This document shows, in pieces, positions 35,866-45,180 of a stretch of DNA of 64,000 nt. The stretch covers positions 186,001 to 250,000 of the forward strand of contig NZ_WBOL01000002.1 of assembly GCF_008973715.1 (NCBI RefSeq). Reading direction: 5' to 3'. The translations under genes were made by a program, and so were the position numbers. Positions within the stretch are counted from its first letter, which is position 1. Each line of letters opens with the position of its first letter. The stretch comes from Nitrincola schmidtii. Lineage in GTDB: Bacteria > Pseudomonadota > Gammaproteobacteria > Pseudomonadales > Balneatricaceae. A model generated the notes under the pieces. That model was not told the origin of the DNA. It searched no databases and saw only the letters and a list, made by a program, of their open reading frames with translations.

Positions 35866-36720
35866 ATGGAACGCCGCTTTCGACTCGTGCTGTCGTGCCC
35901 TGATCGGGTAGGAATCGTCTCAATGGTGAGTAATTTCATCTCCAGTCATGGAGGTTCAATTGCCGATGCCAATCAACATTCAGATCCGACCTGTGGCTAT
36001 TTTTTTATGCGAGTGGAAATTGAAGCCAAGACCCTTCCTTTTTCATTAGAAGCATTAAGAGAGGCATTTGCTCCTATTGCTAACTCTTTTTCCATGGATT
36101 GGGAAATTCATGATTCAAACCGACCTAAACGAGTCGTGTTGATGGCCAGTAAAGAATCACACTGTCTTGCTGACTTACTCTATCGCTACCACAGTGAAGA
36201 GCTGTTCTGTGAAATTCCTTGTGTTATTTCTAACCATGAAAAGTTGCGCAGTATGGTTGAATGGCATGGCATTCCTTACTTTCATGTTCCGGTTGATGCT
36301 GATAACAAGCAAGCTCACTTTGACAAGGTGGAGGAGTTGATCTTGGAGCATAAAGCGGATGCGGTAGTCTTAGCACGATATATGCAGATCTTACCGGCGG
36401 GAATGTGTGATCATTTTCCACATCGAATTATCAATATACACCATAGCTTCTTACCTTCGTTTGCGGGCGCTAGACCCTACCACCAAGCGCATGAGCGAGG
36501 AGTAAAACTGATCGGTGCAACCTGCCATTACGTGACAGAAGATCTGGACGCTGGCCCTATTATCGACCAAGATGTCACTCGTATCAGTCATCGAGATCAT
36601 CCAGAAGATATGGTGCGCTTAGGACGTGATGTCGAAAAACAAGTCTTAGCGCGAGGGTTGCGTTGGCATTTAGAAGATCGTGTATTAGTACATGGTAATA
36701 AAACCATTGTATTTGCTTGA
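35866..36720 (+). CDS. purU: Formyltetrahydrofolate deformylase
   Basis: PurU hydrolyses 10-formyl-THF to formate and THF, balancing one-carbon pools and feeding PurT. The 284-residue protein has an N-terminal ACT regulatory domain (RLVLSCPDRVGIVSMVSNFI, about 1-80) and a formyltransferase-fold catalytic domain with ARYMQILP, the catalytic NIHHSFLPSFAGARPY (asparagine and histidines about 191-194) and the aspartate in TEDLDAGPI. Length is standard. Upstream AGGAAAGATACTG supplies the ribosome-binding site. Probably a single-gene transcript. Confidence 0.96.
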   Translation: MERRFRLVLSCPDRVGIVSMVSNFISSHGGSIADANQHSDPTCGYFFMRVEIEAKTLPFSLEALREAFAPIANSFSMDWEIHDSNRPKRVVLMASKESHCLADLLYRYHSEELFCEIPCVISNHEKLRSMVEWHGIPYFHVPVDADNKQAHFDKVEELILEHKADAVVLARYMQILPAGMCDHFPHRIINIHHSFLPSFAGARPYHQAHERGVKLIGATCHYVTEDLDAGPIIDQDVTRISHRDHPEDMVRLGRDVEKQVLARGLRWHLEDRVLVHGNKTIVFA

Positions 36721-36852
36721 TTAATCTCCAATAAGCAGAGCAAACAGAAAAAGTGGGCTACACTGAAAGTGTAAAATAACATTGAAGATTAGATGCTAAC
36801 GTTAGTGGTTTATGTAAGTGTCTAATGTTAATGACAAGCAGAGGATATAAAG

Positions 36853-37266
36853 ATGCTGAGATCAGTAAAAGCACAAGATTACATGGCTAGTAAGTTGGTT
36901 ACTTTTGCTCCGGATAAGGATCTGTTCCGTGCACTGATGATGTTGCGCGAATACAAATTATCAGCTGCGCCTGTTGTTAATGAAGAGGGCGATCTCGTTG
37001 GTTTACTGTCAGAAGTCGATGGATTAAGAGCGATACTGAGCCAAACCTATCATGAAGAAGAGATGGGTAGTGGTGGTAAAGTTGAAGATTACATGGCAAG
37101 AAAAGTTGATACCGTCAATCATGACGCTGATATTATTGCTGTGTCTAAAATCTTTATTGATCACGGTCGTCGCTGTTTGCCTGTGGTTAAAGCAGGAAAA
37201 TTGGTGGGTATGATTTCACGTGCCGATGTGCTGCGTGCGGTTGAAGACTTTGCTAATGATAGTTAA
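36853..37266 (+). CDS. CBS-domain pair protein
   Basis: A 137-residue protein made of two CBS domains (about 8-60 and 77-130) and nothing else. The repeats show the usual alternating pattern: VKAQDYMASKLVTFAPD...LSAAPVVNEEGDLVGLLSEVD and VEDYMARKVDTVNHD...RRCLPVVKAGKLVGMISRADVLRAV. Such Bateman modules bind adenosyl ligands such as AMP, ATP or SAM and regulate partners, but no partner is encoded nearby. GAGGA precedes the ATG by 8 bases. The 132-base upstream region contains a TACACT-GAA-AGTGTA hairpin and a CTAACGTTAG palindrome of unknown use. Confidence 0.9.
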   Translation: MLRSVKAQDYMASKLVTFAPDKDLFRALMMLREYKLSAAPVVNEEGDLVGLLSEVDGLRAILSQTYHEEEMGSGGKVEDYMARKVDTVNHDADIIAVSKIFIDHGRRCLPVVKAGKLVGMISRADVLRAVEDFANDS

Positions 37267-37316
37267 TTCCAAGTGTTCACATCCCCGCTATTTGTTAAGT
37301 AAACCTTGGAAAGATA

Positions 37317-38207
37317 ATGAGTGAGTTGTTTCCAGAAAGACCGTTACTGTTTTACCCTTCACTAGCGCTGCGTTATGGTGCTGATGAGGCACTGTTATTG
37401 AGTATACTTGATGACCTGTTTCGTCAGCATGCTGCTGTGGATGATAAGGGCGAGATGCTATTACTCGCGCCGGGTCAGTTGTCTAGGCTGACACCTTTTT
37501 GGACCACAGAGGTGGTTTCAGAAACGCTTCAAAGTCTTGAGCGACAAAGTTTGTTACAGGCAACTAAAGGGCAAAATGGAACCTTAAAGTTGTATCGGTT
37601 TAAGTCACATAAAGCAACACAACCTCGCCAGGTTTCAACGGCTTCTATTGGTGAGCATCTATCAGAACCGATAGCACAACCGATAGCACAGCATAGAACT
37701 GACGTTAGATCCGAGTCATCATCTAATTCTCTGCCAGTATATGACACACCACCGCCTGCTAAAGAGATGCGTCCAAGGCGATCTGCAGCACCAACCTTTG
37801 GCGGTAATGCGGGTTGGAGACGAGGTAAAGATGAATTACAGCAAATATTTGATCGCCATGAAGAGCGTAATCAGCGTCTAGTCCCTATGGAATTAGGCTG
37901 GAAGCCCAGTGCTGCATTCTTTGATATGTTGTCACGTCAATCCATCACTCCAGCATTTGCCGAGCAGTCTTTGGATGAGTTTATTTTGTACTATTTAGAT
38001 AAAGACCGTAAAGAAACTAACTGGGATCAAAAATTTTTAGCTTGGGTCAAGCGTGAATGGGTTCATAAACAGTCACGAGAAGCCTCAAGTCGCGCAAATG
38101 AACAACAACCTCTAGGTCATAGTAATGAAAACACCCGAAGAGATACTCGCGAAAACCGAAAACGGGTTACCGCGTCCATCATGGACATCGAGGATACCAA
38201 CTGGTGA
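37317..38207 (+). CDS. DnaT-like primosomal protein
   Basis: A 296-residue protein. The first 100 residues look like a winged-helix-type replication initiator/N-terminal domain (FYPSLALRYGADEALLLSILDDL). A low-complexity linker follows, including a duplicated PIAQ unit (12-base tandem repeat). Residues about 185-245 match the DnaT C-terminal DNA-binding domain: LGWKPSAAFFDML...FAEQSLDEFILYYLDKDRKE...NWDQKFLAWVKREW. DnaT works with PriA/PriB to reload DnaB during replication restart. Here it overlaps by 83 bases with a lambda-P-like helicase-loader gene, so the two likely act as a helicase-loading pair. E. coli has dnaT-dnaC in the equivalent order. Confidence 0.82.
   Translation: MSELFPERPLLFYPSLALRYGADEALLLSILDDLFRQHAAVDDKGEMLLLAPGQLSRLTPFWTTEVVSETLQSLERQSLLQATKGQNGTLKLYRFKSHKATQPRQVSTASIGEHLSEPIAQPIAQHRTDVRSESSSNSLPVYDTPPPAKEMRPRRSAAPTFGGNAGWRRGKDELQQIFDRHEERNQRLVPMELGWKPSAAFFDMLSRQSITPAFAEQSLDEFILYYLDKDRKETNWDQKFLAWVKREWVHKQSREASSRANEQQPLGHSNENTRRDTRENRKRVTASIMDIEDTNW
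37668..37691 (+). repeat. 12-base tandem repeat in DnaT-like linker
   Basis: CCGATAGCACAA is followed directly by CCGATAGCACAG, duplicating the residues PIAQ in the disordered linker of the DnaT-like protein. In-frame, so protein length can vary by slippage. Confidence 0.85.
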
Positions 38208-38919
38208 GGAAGCGCATGTCCATCGGGAAATCTCGGTGGCGACCAAAGCTCATGTGAATATGATCTTTGCTCGATTTATGGCAATCTATGGTCATAAGTT
38301 TAAGAGTTGTTTTGAGACCGAGAATGAAATTCGCTTGGCAAAGCGAGAGTGGGCGCTGAGTCTCGAAGGTTACAGCGAGTCTGCCTTAGTCGCCGCGGTT
38401 AATCGTTGTAAAGAAACCCTTGCTTGGATGCCAACGGTGTCGGAATTTCTCGCCATTTTGCGCGATATCCAAGGTGACTTTGGATTACCGAGTGACACGG
38501 CTGCTTATCAAGAAGCGTGTTACAAAGCAGCCGATCCAGCCTCTCATCAATGGAGCCATCCTGCCGTATATCTAGCGGGACGTGAAGTAGGGTGGTTTAG
38601 GTTGCGCAGTGAAGAAGCCTCTCAGGTTCAGCCGGTTTTTTGCTATGCCTACGAACAGTTCTGTCAGCGTGTTAGACGGGGTGAATCATTACATACACCG
38701 ATCGTTAAGGGTATTGACGATCAGCAAGACAACACCACCGCTCAATTTATTTTAGACTTTGCAAAGCAGCAGGGTATCACTGAAGATCTGCTCTATTATC
38801 TGACAAAGCCTAAAGGAACACAGGTTCGCGAAAGGCTAAGAGCTCAGGCGCAATCACAGCTTGATGCCCAAGGCGTCAAGCTGCAATTACCTGAAAATGT
38901 TTCAGTGCGGTTGACTTGA
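38125..38919 (+). CDS. Phage lambda P-like helicase loader
   Basis: A 264-residue protein resembling the replication protein P family of lambdoid phages, which delivers DnaB helicase to DNA. Recognisable elements are the segment VNMIFARFMAIYGHKF, IRLAKREWALSLEGY and LAWMPTVSEFLAILRDI in the N-terminal half, and HPAVYLAGREVGWFRLRS with CQRVRRGESL in the second half. I see no Walker A motif, which argues against a DnaC-type AAA+ loader. The ATG at 38125 has AGG eight bases upstream and lies inside the DnaT-like gene. No phage genes surround it, so it looks domesticated. It overlaps the convergent DUF3549 gene by 18 bases. Confidence 0.78.
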   Translation: MKTPEEILAKTENGLPRPSWTSRIPTGEEAHVHREISVATKAHVNMIFARFMAIYGHKFKSCFETENEIRLAKREWALSLEGYSESALVAAVNRCKETLAWMPTVSEFLAILRDIQGDFGLPSDTAAYQEACYKAADPASHQWSHPAVYLAGREVGWFRLRSEEASQVQPVFCYAYEQFCQRVRRGESLHTPIVKGIDDQQDNTTAQFILDFAKQQGITEDLLYYLTKPKGTQVRERLRAQAQSQLDAQGVKLQLPENVSVRLT

Positions 38920-39948
38920 ACCGGAAAGCTGGAAGCCGAGCATCTCACCGATCGCTTGGCTTAAGTGCTCACTTCGAGCTGGGTTTCTAAAAGCGGCTAG
39001 GATTTGTAAGCGCATATCAGGTAAAAACATCAAATCACTCAGAATACGTGTAAACCCTTGCTGTCCAGCTTTTCCTTTTGCTAAACACTCTAACAATTGC
39101 AGTAAACGAGACGGTGTCATCAAACTGTGATGGCAACGTGTGGCTATGGCCGCAATCACTTCGGCTTCTAAGGCATAGGGTGTTTCTAATAGCTCATCGA
39201 GAAGGGCATCACGACCTGCCATATCAATACTATTGGAAAGCCCGCGAATGCAGGCTGCCAATTTTTCAGGCTGGCTATCTTCAGCGCTTAGCATAGTTTT
39301 AACTAGCTTACTCAGCGCTGACTGTAAGCGATGATCAGGTTGAACATGCTCTAGCATGCGACATAAGGTCATCAATAAAGGATCGGGTAAGCGGTTTAGT
39401 ATTTCACACAGCTGCTGATTATTTTGTCCTTGGTCTAAGCGCATTGCATAATCGGCAATACCTTGTAATCCTAAATGACTCCAATATTCTAGCGGATGCT
39501 GACCTGCCATATACTGCTGCACTTCTTCGTAATAACGAGATGCAGGTGTCTGTAGAATGCGACTGGCCTTGGCATGAAAGCAGGCCATCTTCTCAGGATC
39601 TGGCGTAAAGGAAAACGGATTATCCTTTAACGCATCTTCCGTAGACTCAGGGTCTATGACGTTTTGTAGCAAACGATTGATAATATCGTCTCGCGCAGCC
39701 TGCACTAAATAGCCTTGCTCATCTAAGGGTAGCTTCAAAAACCAGATCAAATTTTGTTCTTTTGCAGCCGGACTCCAAATTAACAAGCCGACCCAAGCAT
39801 GATGCAGGAATGGGTTTGGATAAGGAATCTCGGCCTTTTCAATACGCGTAAACTGGTCAATCGACAGCTTTTCAATACGTCGTCCCATATCAAAGATACG
39901 TAGACGATTATCTTGATGCTGAAGAAGATCAACGAGAAGCTTTTCCAT
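38902..39948 (-). CDS. DUF3549 family protein
   Basis: A 348-residue protein of unknown function, recognised by RIFDMGRRIEKLSIDQFTRI near the N-terminus and AWVGLLIWSPAAKEQNLIWFLKLPLDEQG, which fit the DUF3549 family of gammaproteobacteria. The C-terminal two thirds is helical and rich in leucine, with HEAT-like character (e.g. LLDELLETPYALEAEVIAAIATR). No signal peptide or membrane segment. It is one base from the DAHP-synthase stop on the same strand, so the two are probably co-transcribed. Confidence 0.75.
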   Translation of the reverse strand: MEKLLVDLLQHQDNRLRIFDMGRRIEKLSIDQFTRIEKAEIPYPNPFLHHAWVGLLIWSPAAKEQNLIWFLKLPLDEQGYLVQAARDDIINRLLQNVIDPESTEDALKDNPFSFTPDPEKMACFHAKASRILQTPASRYYEEVQQYMAGQHPLEYWSHLGLQGIADYAMRLDQGQNNQQLCEILNRLPDPLLMTLCRMLEHVQPDHRLQSALSKLVKTMLSAEDSQPEKLAACIRGLSNSIDMAGRDALLDELLETPYALEAEVIAAIATRCHHSLMTPSRLLQLLECLAKGKAGQQGFTRILSDLMFLPDMRLQILAAFRNPARSEHLSQAIGEMLGFQLSGSSQPH

Positions 39949-39949
39949 A

Positions 39950-41299
39950 TTAACTCCGAGCGGCTTTCAACGTATCTGCAATCAGGAAGGCGAGTTCCAG
40001 TGATTGATCAGCATTTAAGCGGGGATCACAATGCGTATGATAGCGATCTCCTAGGTCCTGCTCAGAGATTTGGAATGCACCACCAATACACTCAGTCACA
40101 TCATCACCGGTCATTTCAAAGTGCACACCACCAGCATGTGTACCTTCAGCACGATGAACTTCAAAGAAACCTTTCATCTCTTTAAGAATGGCTTCGACAC
40201 TTCGAGTCTTGTAACCACTCGATGCTTTCATGATATTGCCGTGCATCGGATCAGAGCTCCAGACCACAGGGTGACCAGAGGCTTTCACTCCACGAACAAT
40301 GGGTGGAAGAAGTTCAGTGATTTGGTCGGCACCCATCCGAGCGATCAAAGTGATACGTCCTGGAGTTCTGGCAGGGTTGAGTAAATCTAATAAGCGCAGC
40401 AGATCCGGTAATTTGGTACTAGGACCAATCTTGATACCAACGGGATTGTGAACACCGCGTAAAAACTCAACATGTGCATGATCTGGCTGACGAGTACGAT
40501 CACCGATCCAAAGCATATGAGCCGAACAGTCATACCAGTCGCCAGTGAGGCTGTCTTGGCGGGTTAAGGCTTGTTCATAATTCAGTAGCAATGCTTCATG
40601 TGAAGTGTAAAGTGAGGTTTCATGCAGCTGAGGCGTGTTTTGAGAATTGATACCACAGGCATCCATAAACGCCAAAGTTTGCGTGATTTGATCCGCTAAG
40701 TGCTGGTATTTTTCACCTTGAGGACTTTTATCGATAAAGCCACGATTCCAGCGATGTACTTTATGTAGATCCGCAAATCCACCACTGGCAAAAGCACGCA
40801 ATAAGTTGAGTGTTGCGACTGACTGATGGTAGGCAGCAATCAGACGTTGAGGATCGGGTGTGCGTGCTTCTGCGGTAAAAGCAATATCATTGATGTTGTC
40901 ACCACGATAGCTTGGTAATTCAACGCCATCAATGATCTCTGTACCTGCTGAGCGAGGTTTTGCAAATTGACCAGCAATTCGGCCGATTTTTACCACAGGA
41001 CAGCTACCCGCAAAGGTCATAACGACAGCCATTTGCAGCAGTACTTGGAAAGTATTGCGAATTTTATTGGCGCTGAACTCGGCAAAGCTTTCGGCACAGT
41101 CGCCGCCTTGTAACAGAAAGGCCTCACCGGCGGATACTTTTGCTAGTGAGCGAGTCAGGGAACGGATTTCACCAGCAAAAACTAAGGGAGGGAAAGAGCT
41201 GAGTTGTTTTTCAACCGCTGCAAGGGCATCAGTATCAGGGTAAACAGGTTGCTGAACAATCGGTTTACTTCTCCAGCTATCGGGGCTCCAGTTTTCCAT
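39950..41299 (-). CDS. 3-deoxy-7-phosphoheptulonate synthase, class II
   Basis: Condenses phosphoenolpyruvate and erythrose-4-phosphate, the first step of the shikimate pathway. The 449-residue protein is the plant/class II type: [13 protein letters not shown] near residue 62, [28 protein letters not shown], and the C-terminal CDPMHGN-equivalent SDPMHGNIM with [20 protein letters not shown]. Classes I and II are unrelated in sequence. Class II enzymes are common in Pseudomonas, where some serve phenazine or general aromatic synthesis. It lies downstream of metR and has a leader with two mutually exclusive hairpins, one masking its GAAGAG ribosome-binding site. Confidence 0.95.
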   Translation of the reverse strand: MENWSPDSWRSKPIVQQPVYPDTDALAAVEKQLSSFPPLVFAGEIRSLTRSLAKVSAGEAFLLQGGDCAESFAEFSANKIRNTFQVLLQMAVVMTFAGSCPVVKIGRIAGQFAKPRSAGTEIIDGVELPSYRGDNINDIAFTAEARTPDPQRLIAAYHQSVATLNLLRAFASGGFADLHKVHRWNRGFIDKSPQGEKYQHLADQITQTLAFMDACGINSQNTPQLHETSLYTSHEALLLNYEQALTRQDSLTGDWYDCSAHMLWIGDRTRQPDHAHVEFLRGVHNPVGIKIGPSTKLPDLLRLLDLLNPARTPGRITLIARMGADQITELLPPIVRGVKASGHPVVWSSDPMHGNIMKASSGYKTRSVEAILKEMKGFFEVHRAEGTHAGGVHFEMTGDDVTECIGGAFQISEQDLGDRYHTHCDPRLNADQSLELAFLIADTLKAARS

Positions 41300-41304
41300 A
41301 AATT

Positions 41305-41360
41305 CTCTTCTGTTCTTTAAACGCGCTTATGCACGTGATTCTGTTTAATAAACAGAAGAG
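41305..41360 (-). promoter_or_regulatory. Switch-like leader of DAHP synthase
   Basis: In the mRNA, the segment from 41360 to 41351 (CUCUUCUGUU) can pair either with 41346-41339 to give an 8-base-pair hairpin (UUCUGUUU with AAACAGAA, 3-base loop) or with 41314-41305 (AACAGAAGAG) to give a 10-base-pair stem covering the Shine-Dalgarno GAAGAG. Both pairings are perfect and mutually exclusive. A translational switch is inferred. Confidence 0.55.
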
Positions 41361-41389
41361 TTTAAGGTTTTAGCGCTGAGAAACAAGCA

Positions 41390-42304
41390 TTACGCATTTT
41401 TAATTCCGCTAAGGTTACGGAAAGTAATTTCTTGTGCAGTGCTAAGGAAGTCGACAATGAATTCTGCCTCTGCTTGCTCTGTTCGAACAGCAGCATAAAG
41501 TGTGCACCATAGGCCTTTTTCACCCAGTGGACGCGCTGCGATAAAGCCTCGTTCTAACTGTTCGTGAATAGCCCAGTTCGGCAGTGCTGATACCCCTCTA
41601 CCGCTGGCGACTAATTGCAAGATCATGACGGTCAGTTCGCTGGTGCGGGTACTGGCAGGTTCTACACCGGCGGGGTCAAGAAAACGACTAAAGACATCTA
41701 GACGGCCATGATCGACTGGATAGGTTATCAGTGTTTCCTGAGCTAAATCTTGCGGCTGAATCTGCTTATTTTTAGTTAAGGGATGTTGTTTTGACATCGC
41801 TAAGACAGATTCGTAACTAAATAAGGGTAGGTAAGTAATACCTTGGCGTGGTTCTGGATCAGAGGTGACGACTAAATCAAGATCGCCGCGTATCAGCGCA
41901 GGAATGGGTAGAAAGCTAAATCCGGTACTCAGGTCCATTTCTACTTCAGGCCAGTTTTGGCGAAAGTGGTCAATGGTTGGCATAAGCCAGTCAAAGCAGC
42001 TATGACATTCAATACAGATATTTAGACGCCCAGTTTCACCTCCAGCCAAGCGAAGGATGTCTCGCTCTGCATTGCGGATCATCGGCATCAGCTCGTCTGC
42101 TAGTGTTAAAAGACGCTTTCCCGCTGCGGTAAAAGAGATGGGTTTAGTTTTGCGAATAAATAGTGAGCAATTTAAACGTTCTTCTAAGTCTTTGAGCTGA
42201 TGTGATAGAGCTGATTGAGTAAGGTGAATGCGATCTGCGGCTTCGACAAGGCTACCTGCATCGCGCAGTGCGGTGAGTGTTTTAAGATGACGAATTTCAA
42301 CCAT
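41390..42304 (-). CDS. metR: LysR-type regulator MetR
   Basis: A 304-residue LysR-type activator. The N-terminal winged helix has HLKTLTALRDAGSLVEAADRIHLTQSALSHQLKDLE split at the helix-turn-helix SLVEAADRIHLTQSALSHQ, and the co-inducer domain contains ECHSCFDWLMPTIDHFR, which is diagnostic for MetR (homocysteine-responsive regulator of metE and related genes). I start at the ATG at 42304 with GGAG six bases upstream. An upstream in-frame ATG would add 20 residues. No met gene is adjacent; it lies between argF and the DAHP synthase on the same strand. Confidence 0.9.
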   Translation of the reverse strand: MVEIRHLKTLTALRDAGSLVEAADRIHLTQSALSHQLKDLEERLNCSLFIRKTKPISFTAAGKRLLTLADELMPMIRNAERDILRLAGGETGRLNICIECHSCFDWLMPTIDHFRQNWPEVEMDLSTGFSFLPIPALIRGDLDLVVTSDPEPRQGITYLPLFSYESVLAMSKQHPLTKNKQIQPQDLAQETLITYPVDHGRLDVFSRFLDPAGVEPASTRTSELTVMILQLVASGRGVSALPNWAIHEQLERGFIAARPLGEKGLWCTLYAAVRTEQAEAEFIVDFLSTAQEITFRNLSGIKNA

Positions 42305-42429
42305 ACCCAGCTCCAATCTAGGAAATGCCATTGGTCTAACAAACGATAAACCAATTGGCTTCAAAGCAGAGTATAGCGGCAGAAGGTAAATAGCTCTAGC
42401 CGCTTGTACTGATGATGGTCAATTCAATC

Positions 42430-43350
42430 TTAATTAACGATTAAATGATGAAGTAAAAACTCAATTAGCGCCTTTTGAGCGTGTAAGCGGTTTTCCGCTT
42501 CTGGGAAAGCAACGCAACGCGGATCATCCATCATAGATTCACTGACCTCTTCACCTCGGTGAGCAGGCAAACAGTGCATAAACAGCGCATCTCTGCTAGC
42601 AAGATCCATCAACTCAGGATTAACCTGGTAGCCACGAAACTCCCGCATACGCTGGCGCTGTTCATTTTCTTGTCCCATGGATGCCCACACATCAGTGACC
42701 ACCAGATCAACACCTTTAACAGCATCTTCAGGTGCTTCCATCACAGAAACGCGATCAGCATTACGTGCCACTAGATCCGAATTAGGCTCAAATCCTTCTG
42801 GGCAGGCAATATTCAGTTTGAAATCAAACTGGCGCGCTGCATTGATGTAGGAATGGCACATGTTGTTTCCATCGCCGATCCAAGCGACCGTACTTCCACG
42901 AATATCACCGCGCAACTCTTGGAAGGTTTGCATGTCTGCCAGTAGTTGACAGGGATGAAAATCATCCGTCAATGCGTTAATCACAGGCACGCTAGAGTAG
43001 GCTGCAAATTGCTCGACCAAGGCATGGCTAAAGGTACGGATCATCACGATGTCTACCATCGATGAGATCACACGTGCGCTATCTTCAACAGGTTCTCCAC
43101 GACCTAATTGGGTATCTCGTGGAGATAGAAACATAGCATGACCACCAAATTGCGCCATGCCCGCTTCAAAAGAAACACGCGTACGGGTAGATGCTTTTTC
43201 AAAGATCATCGCCATGACGCGGTTTTTAAAAGGCTCGTAAATCACCCCTTGATTACGCATCTGTTTGAGCTCAATCGCACGTTGGATAAGCTGTTTTAGC
43301 TCATCGGGTGAAAGATCAAGCAGTGTCAGAAAATGTCGTGTACTCATCAT
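42430..43350 (-). CDS. argF: Ornithine carbamoyltransferase
   Basis: Makes citrulline from ornithine and carbamoyl phosphate in arginine synthesis. The 306-residue protein contains the carbamoyl-phosphate loop [12 protein letters not shown] (about 54-65), HPCQLLADM and the C-terminal [11 protein letters not shown], the ornithine-binding motif. Length is typical of anabolic ArgF. Two adjacent ATG codons could start it. It lies 59 bases downstream of argD on the same strand, with a GGCAG-CTGCC hairpin between, forming an argD-argF unit. Confidence 0.97.
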   Translation of the reverse strand: MMSTRHFLTLLDLSPDELKQLIQRAIELKQMRNQGVIYEPFKNRVMAMIFEKASTRTRVSFEAGMAQFGGHAMFLSPRDTQLGRGEPVEDSARVISSMVDIVMIRTFSHALVEQFAAYSSVPVINALTDDFHPCQLLADMQTFQELRGDIRGSTVAWIGDGNNMCHSYINAARQFDFKLNIACPEGFEPNSDLVARNADRVSVMEAPEDAVKGVDLVVTDVWASMGQENEQRQRMREFRGYQVNPELMDLASRDALFMHCLPAHRGEEVSESMMDDPRCVAFPEAENRLHAQKALIEFLLHHLIVN

Positions 43351-43409
43351 GTGATTTAAGGCAGCTTCACTGCCAATTCCTGAGTCGGTTTTATTATATG
43401 GATAAATGT

Positions 43410-44603
43410 TTAACTAGCCGTGTCTTCACCGGCATAAACACGAATCAAGCTGGAGACCGTATTCACCAGAAGATCCGCTTCACTTTGGTTCATGATTAAC
43501 GGAGGCAGCATGCGTACTACGCGACCACCACCAGTAATATTCAGTAATACCCCTTTTACCTTGGCTAAGACAGCGAGTTCTGTCCCTGCATCGGTCAATT
43601 CGATTCCAATCATTAAGCCTTTACCGCGAATCTCTTTGATATAAGGCTTGTCGGCTAGCTGAATGTGAAAGCTATCCAATATGTATTGACCCAATGATTC
43701 AGCATGTTGGCAGAGCTTGTCTTTTTCGATCGTATTGATAACTGCTAATGCAGCTGCACAGGCCAAAGGATTGCCACCATAGGTGGTTCCGTGAGTGCCT
43801 GGACCAAATATTGTGGCGGCTTTTCCGCGTGCTAGACATGCACCGATTGGAAAGCCATTGCCTAAGCCTTTTGCGGTCGTGACGACATCCGGCATGATCG
43901 ATGTGTGTTGATACGCAAAATAACGACCAGTACGACCATTGCCTGATTGAACTTCATCAAGCATCAACAGCAATTCATGCTCGTCACAGATGTCGCGCAA
44001 TCCTTCAAGGTAGAGGTTGCTAGGCACGTTAATGCCGCCTTCACCTTGAATGGGTTCTACAAAAATAGCGACAACATTGTTGTTGTGGCGCAAAATATTT
44101 TTGACCGCATCAAGATCATTAAATGGAGCACGAATAAAACCACTCACAAGGGGCTCAAAACCTGCTTGAGACGAGCGATTACCAGTAGCGCTCAGCGTTG
44201 CAAGTGTGCGGCCGTGGAAAGCGCTTTCCATGACGATAATGGCTGGCTTATCAATATCTCGACTATGACCATAACGACGGGCAATTTTGATAGCCGCTTC
44301 GTTGGCTTCTGCACCGGAGTTACCAAAAAATACGTTGTCCATACCCGATACTTGCGTCAATTTTTCAGCAAGTTGTTGTTGCAAAGGGATGGTATAGAGG
44401 TTTGAGCAATGAATAAGTTTTCCGGCTTGGTGACAGATTGCTTCAGTCACCGCTGGGTGTGCATGGCCCAGTCCAGTCACAGCGATACCGCTCAGAGCAT
44501 CTAAGTATTTGTGACCATCTGTGTCATAAATCCACGCCCCTTGACCATAATCAAAGGCAACAGACAGACGGTTATACGTATTCATCAGAGGTTGTATGGC
44601 CAT
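43410..44603 (-). CDS. argD: Acetylornithine aminotransferase
   Basis: A PLP-dependent aminotransferase converting N-acetylglutamate semialdehyde to N-acetylornithine (and often succinyl-diaminopimelate steps). The 397-residue protein shows the class III signature: [20 protein letters not shown], then [14 protein letters not shown] containing the Schiff-base lysine, and [19 protein letters not shown]. Upstream lies a hairpin followed by five T residues, 22 bases before the ATG on the coding strand, which looks like an attenuator. Paired with argF. Confidence 0.96.
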   Translation of the reverse strand: MAIQPLMNTYNRLSVAFDYGQGAWIYDTDGHKYLDALSGIAVTGLGHAHPAVTEAICHQAGKLIHCSNLYTIPLQQQLAEKLTQVSGMDNVFFGNSGAEANEAAIKIARRYGHSRDIDKPAIIVMESAFHGRTLATLSATGNRSSQAGFEPLVSGFIRAPFNDLDAVKNILRHNNNVVAIFVEPIQGEGGINVPSNLYLEGLRDICDEHELLLMLDEVQSGNGRTGRYFAYQHTSIMPDVVTTAKGLGNGFPIGACLARGKAATIFGPGTHGTTYGGNPLACAAALAVINTIEKDKLCQHAESLGQYILDSFHIQLADKPYIKEIRGKGLMIGIELTDAGTELAVLAKVKGVLLNITGGGRVVRMLPPLIMNQSEADLLVNTVSSLIRVYAGEDTAS

Positions 44604-44625
44604 TCAGCTTATCTCCCTACAACGC

Positions 44626-44646
44626 AAAAAGGCAGCCAGAGCTGCC
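44626..44646 (-). terminator. Attenuator-like hairpin in argD leader
   Basis: On the argD strand GGCAGC (44646-44641), loop TCTG and GCTGCC (44636-44631) form a perfect 6-base-pair stem followed by TTTTT (44630-44626), then 22 bases to the ATG. Orientation suits premature termination of the argD transcript rather than any other gene. Confidence 0.55.
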
Positions 44647-44823
44647 AAAAAAGGAGCTATTCTAGGCGTAAGTGATCGGTTTGGCAATTATAATCGTTTT
44701 ACCTGACTATTTTAGTAGGGTATGATAGTGATCAATTTATTACAAAGTCGTAGACTTTATCCTATGTCTTTGAAATTATATTTATCCCTAGGGTTCAACT
44801 ATTAACAATGTAAAGGTGCTTCA

Positions 44824-45180
44824 ATGAGTGTAGAAGATGTGATTAAAGAGCAGATCGAATCTAATGCTATCCTGCTTTACATGAAAGGTACGCCGCGTTT
44901 CCCTCAATGTGGTTTCTCTGCGCGTGCTACTGAAGCATTGATGGGCTGTGGTGAGCGTTTTGCGTTTGTTAATATTCTGGAAAACCCAGAAATTCGTAGC
45001 GAGCTGCCTAAATATGCAAACTGGCCAACGTTTCCACAATTGTGGGTCAATGGTGAGCTAGTCGGTGGTTGTGACATCATTTGTGAAATGGCAGCCACGG
45101 GTGAATTGGAAACCATAGTCAAAGAAGCGGCTGCTAAAGCTGCGCCTGCGGCACCTGCAGAAGGTACAGACGCTAACTAA
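44824..45180 (+). CDS. grxD: Monothiol glutaredoxin (Grx4 type)
   Basis: A 118-residue monothiol glutaredoxin that carries a [2Fe-2S] cluster with glutathione and delivers it or regulates iron. It has the active-site CGFS motif (about residues 29-32) preceded by [28 protein letters not shown], the glutathione-binding TVP-equivalent, and an alanine/proline-rich tail of about 15 residues. AAGGTG precedes the ATG. It converges with rnt, overlapping by four bases. A perfect AAAGTC-GTA-GACTTT repeat (44744-44758) lies upstream. Confidence 0.96.
   Translation: MSVEDVIKEQIESNAILLYMKGTPRFPQCGFSARATEALMGCGERFAFVNILENPEIRSELPKYANWPTFPQLWVNGELVGGCDIICEMAATGELETIVKEAAAKAAPAAPAEGTDAN

Noticed and set aside
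41330-41392. Leader peptide before DAHP synthase
   Set aside because: A possible peptide starting over the metR stop (M-R-N-A-C-F-S-A-L-K-P) has only one aromatic residue, so it does not look like an attenuation peptide.
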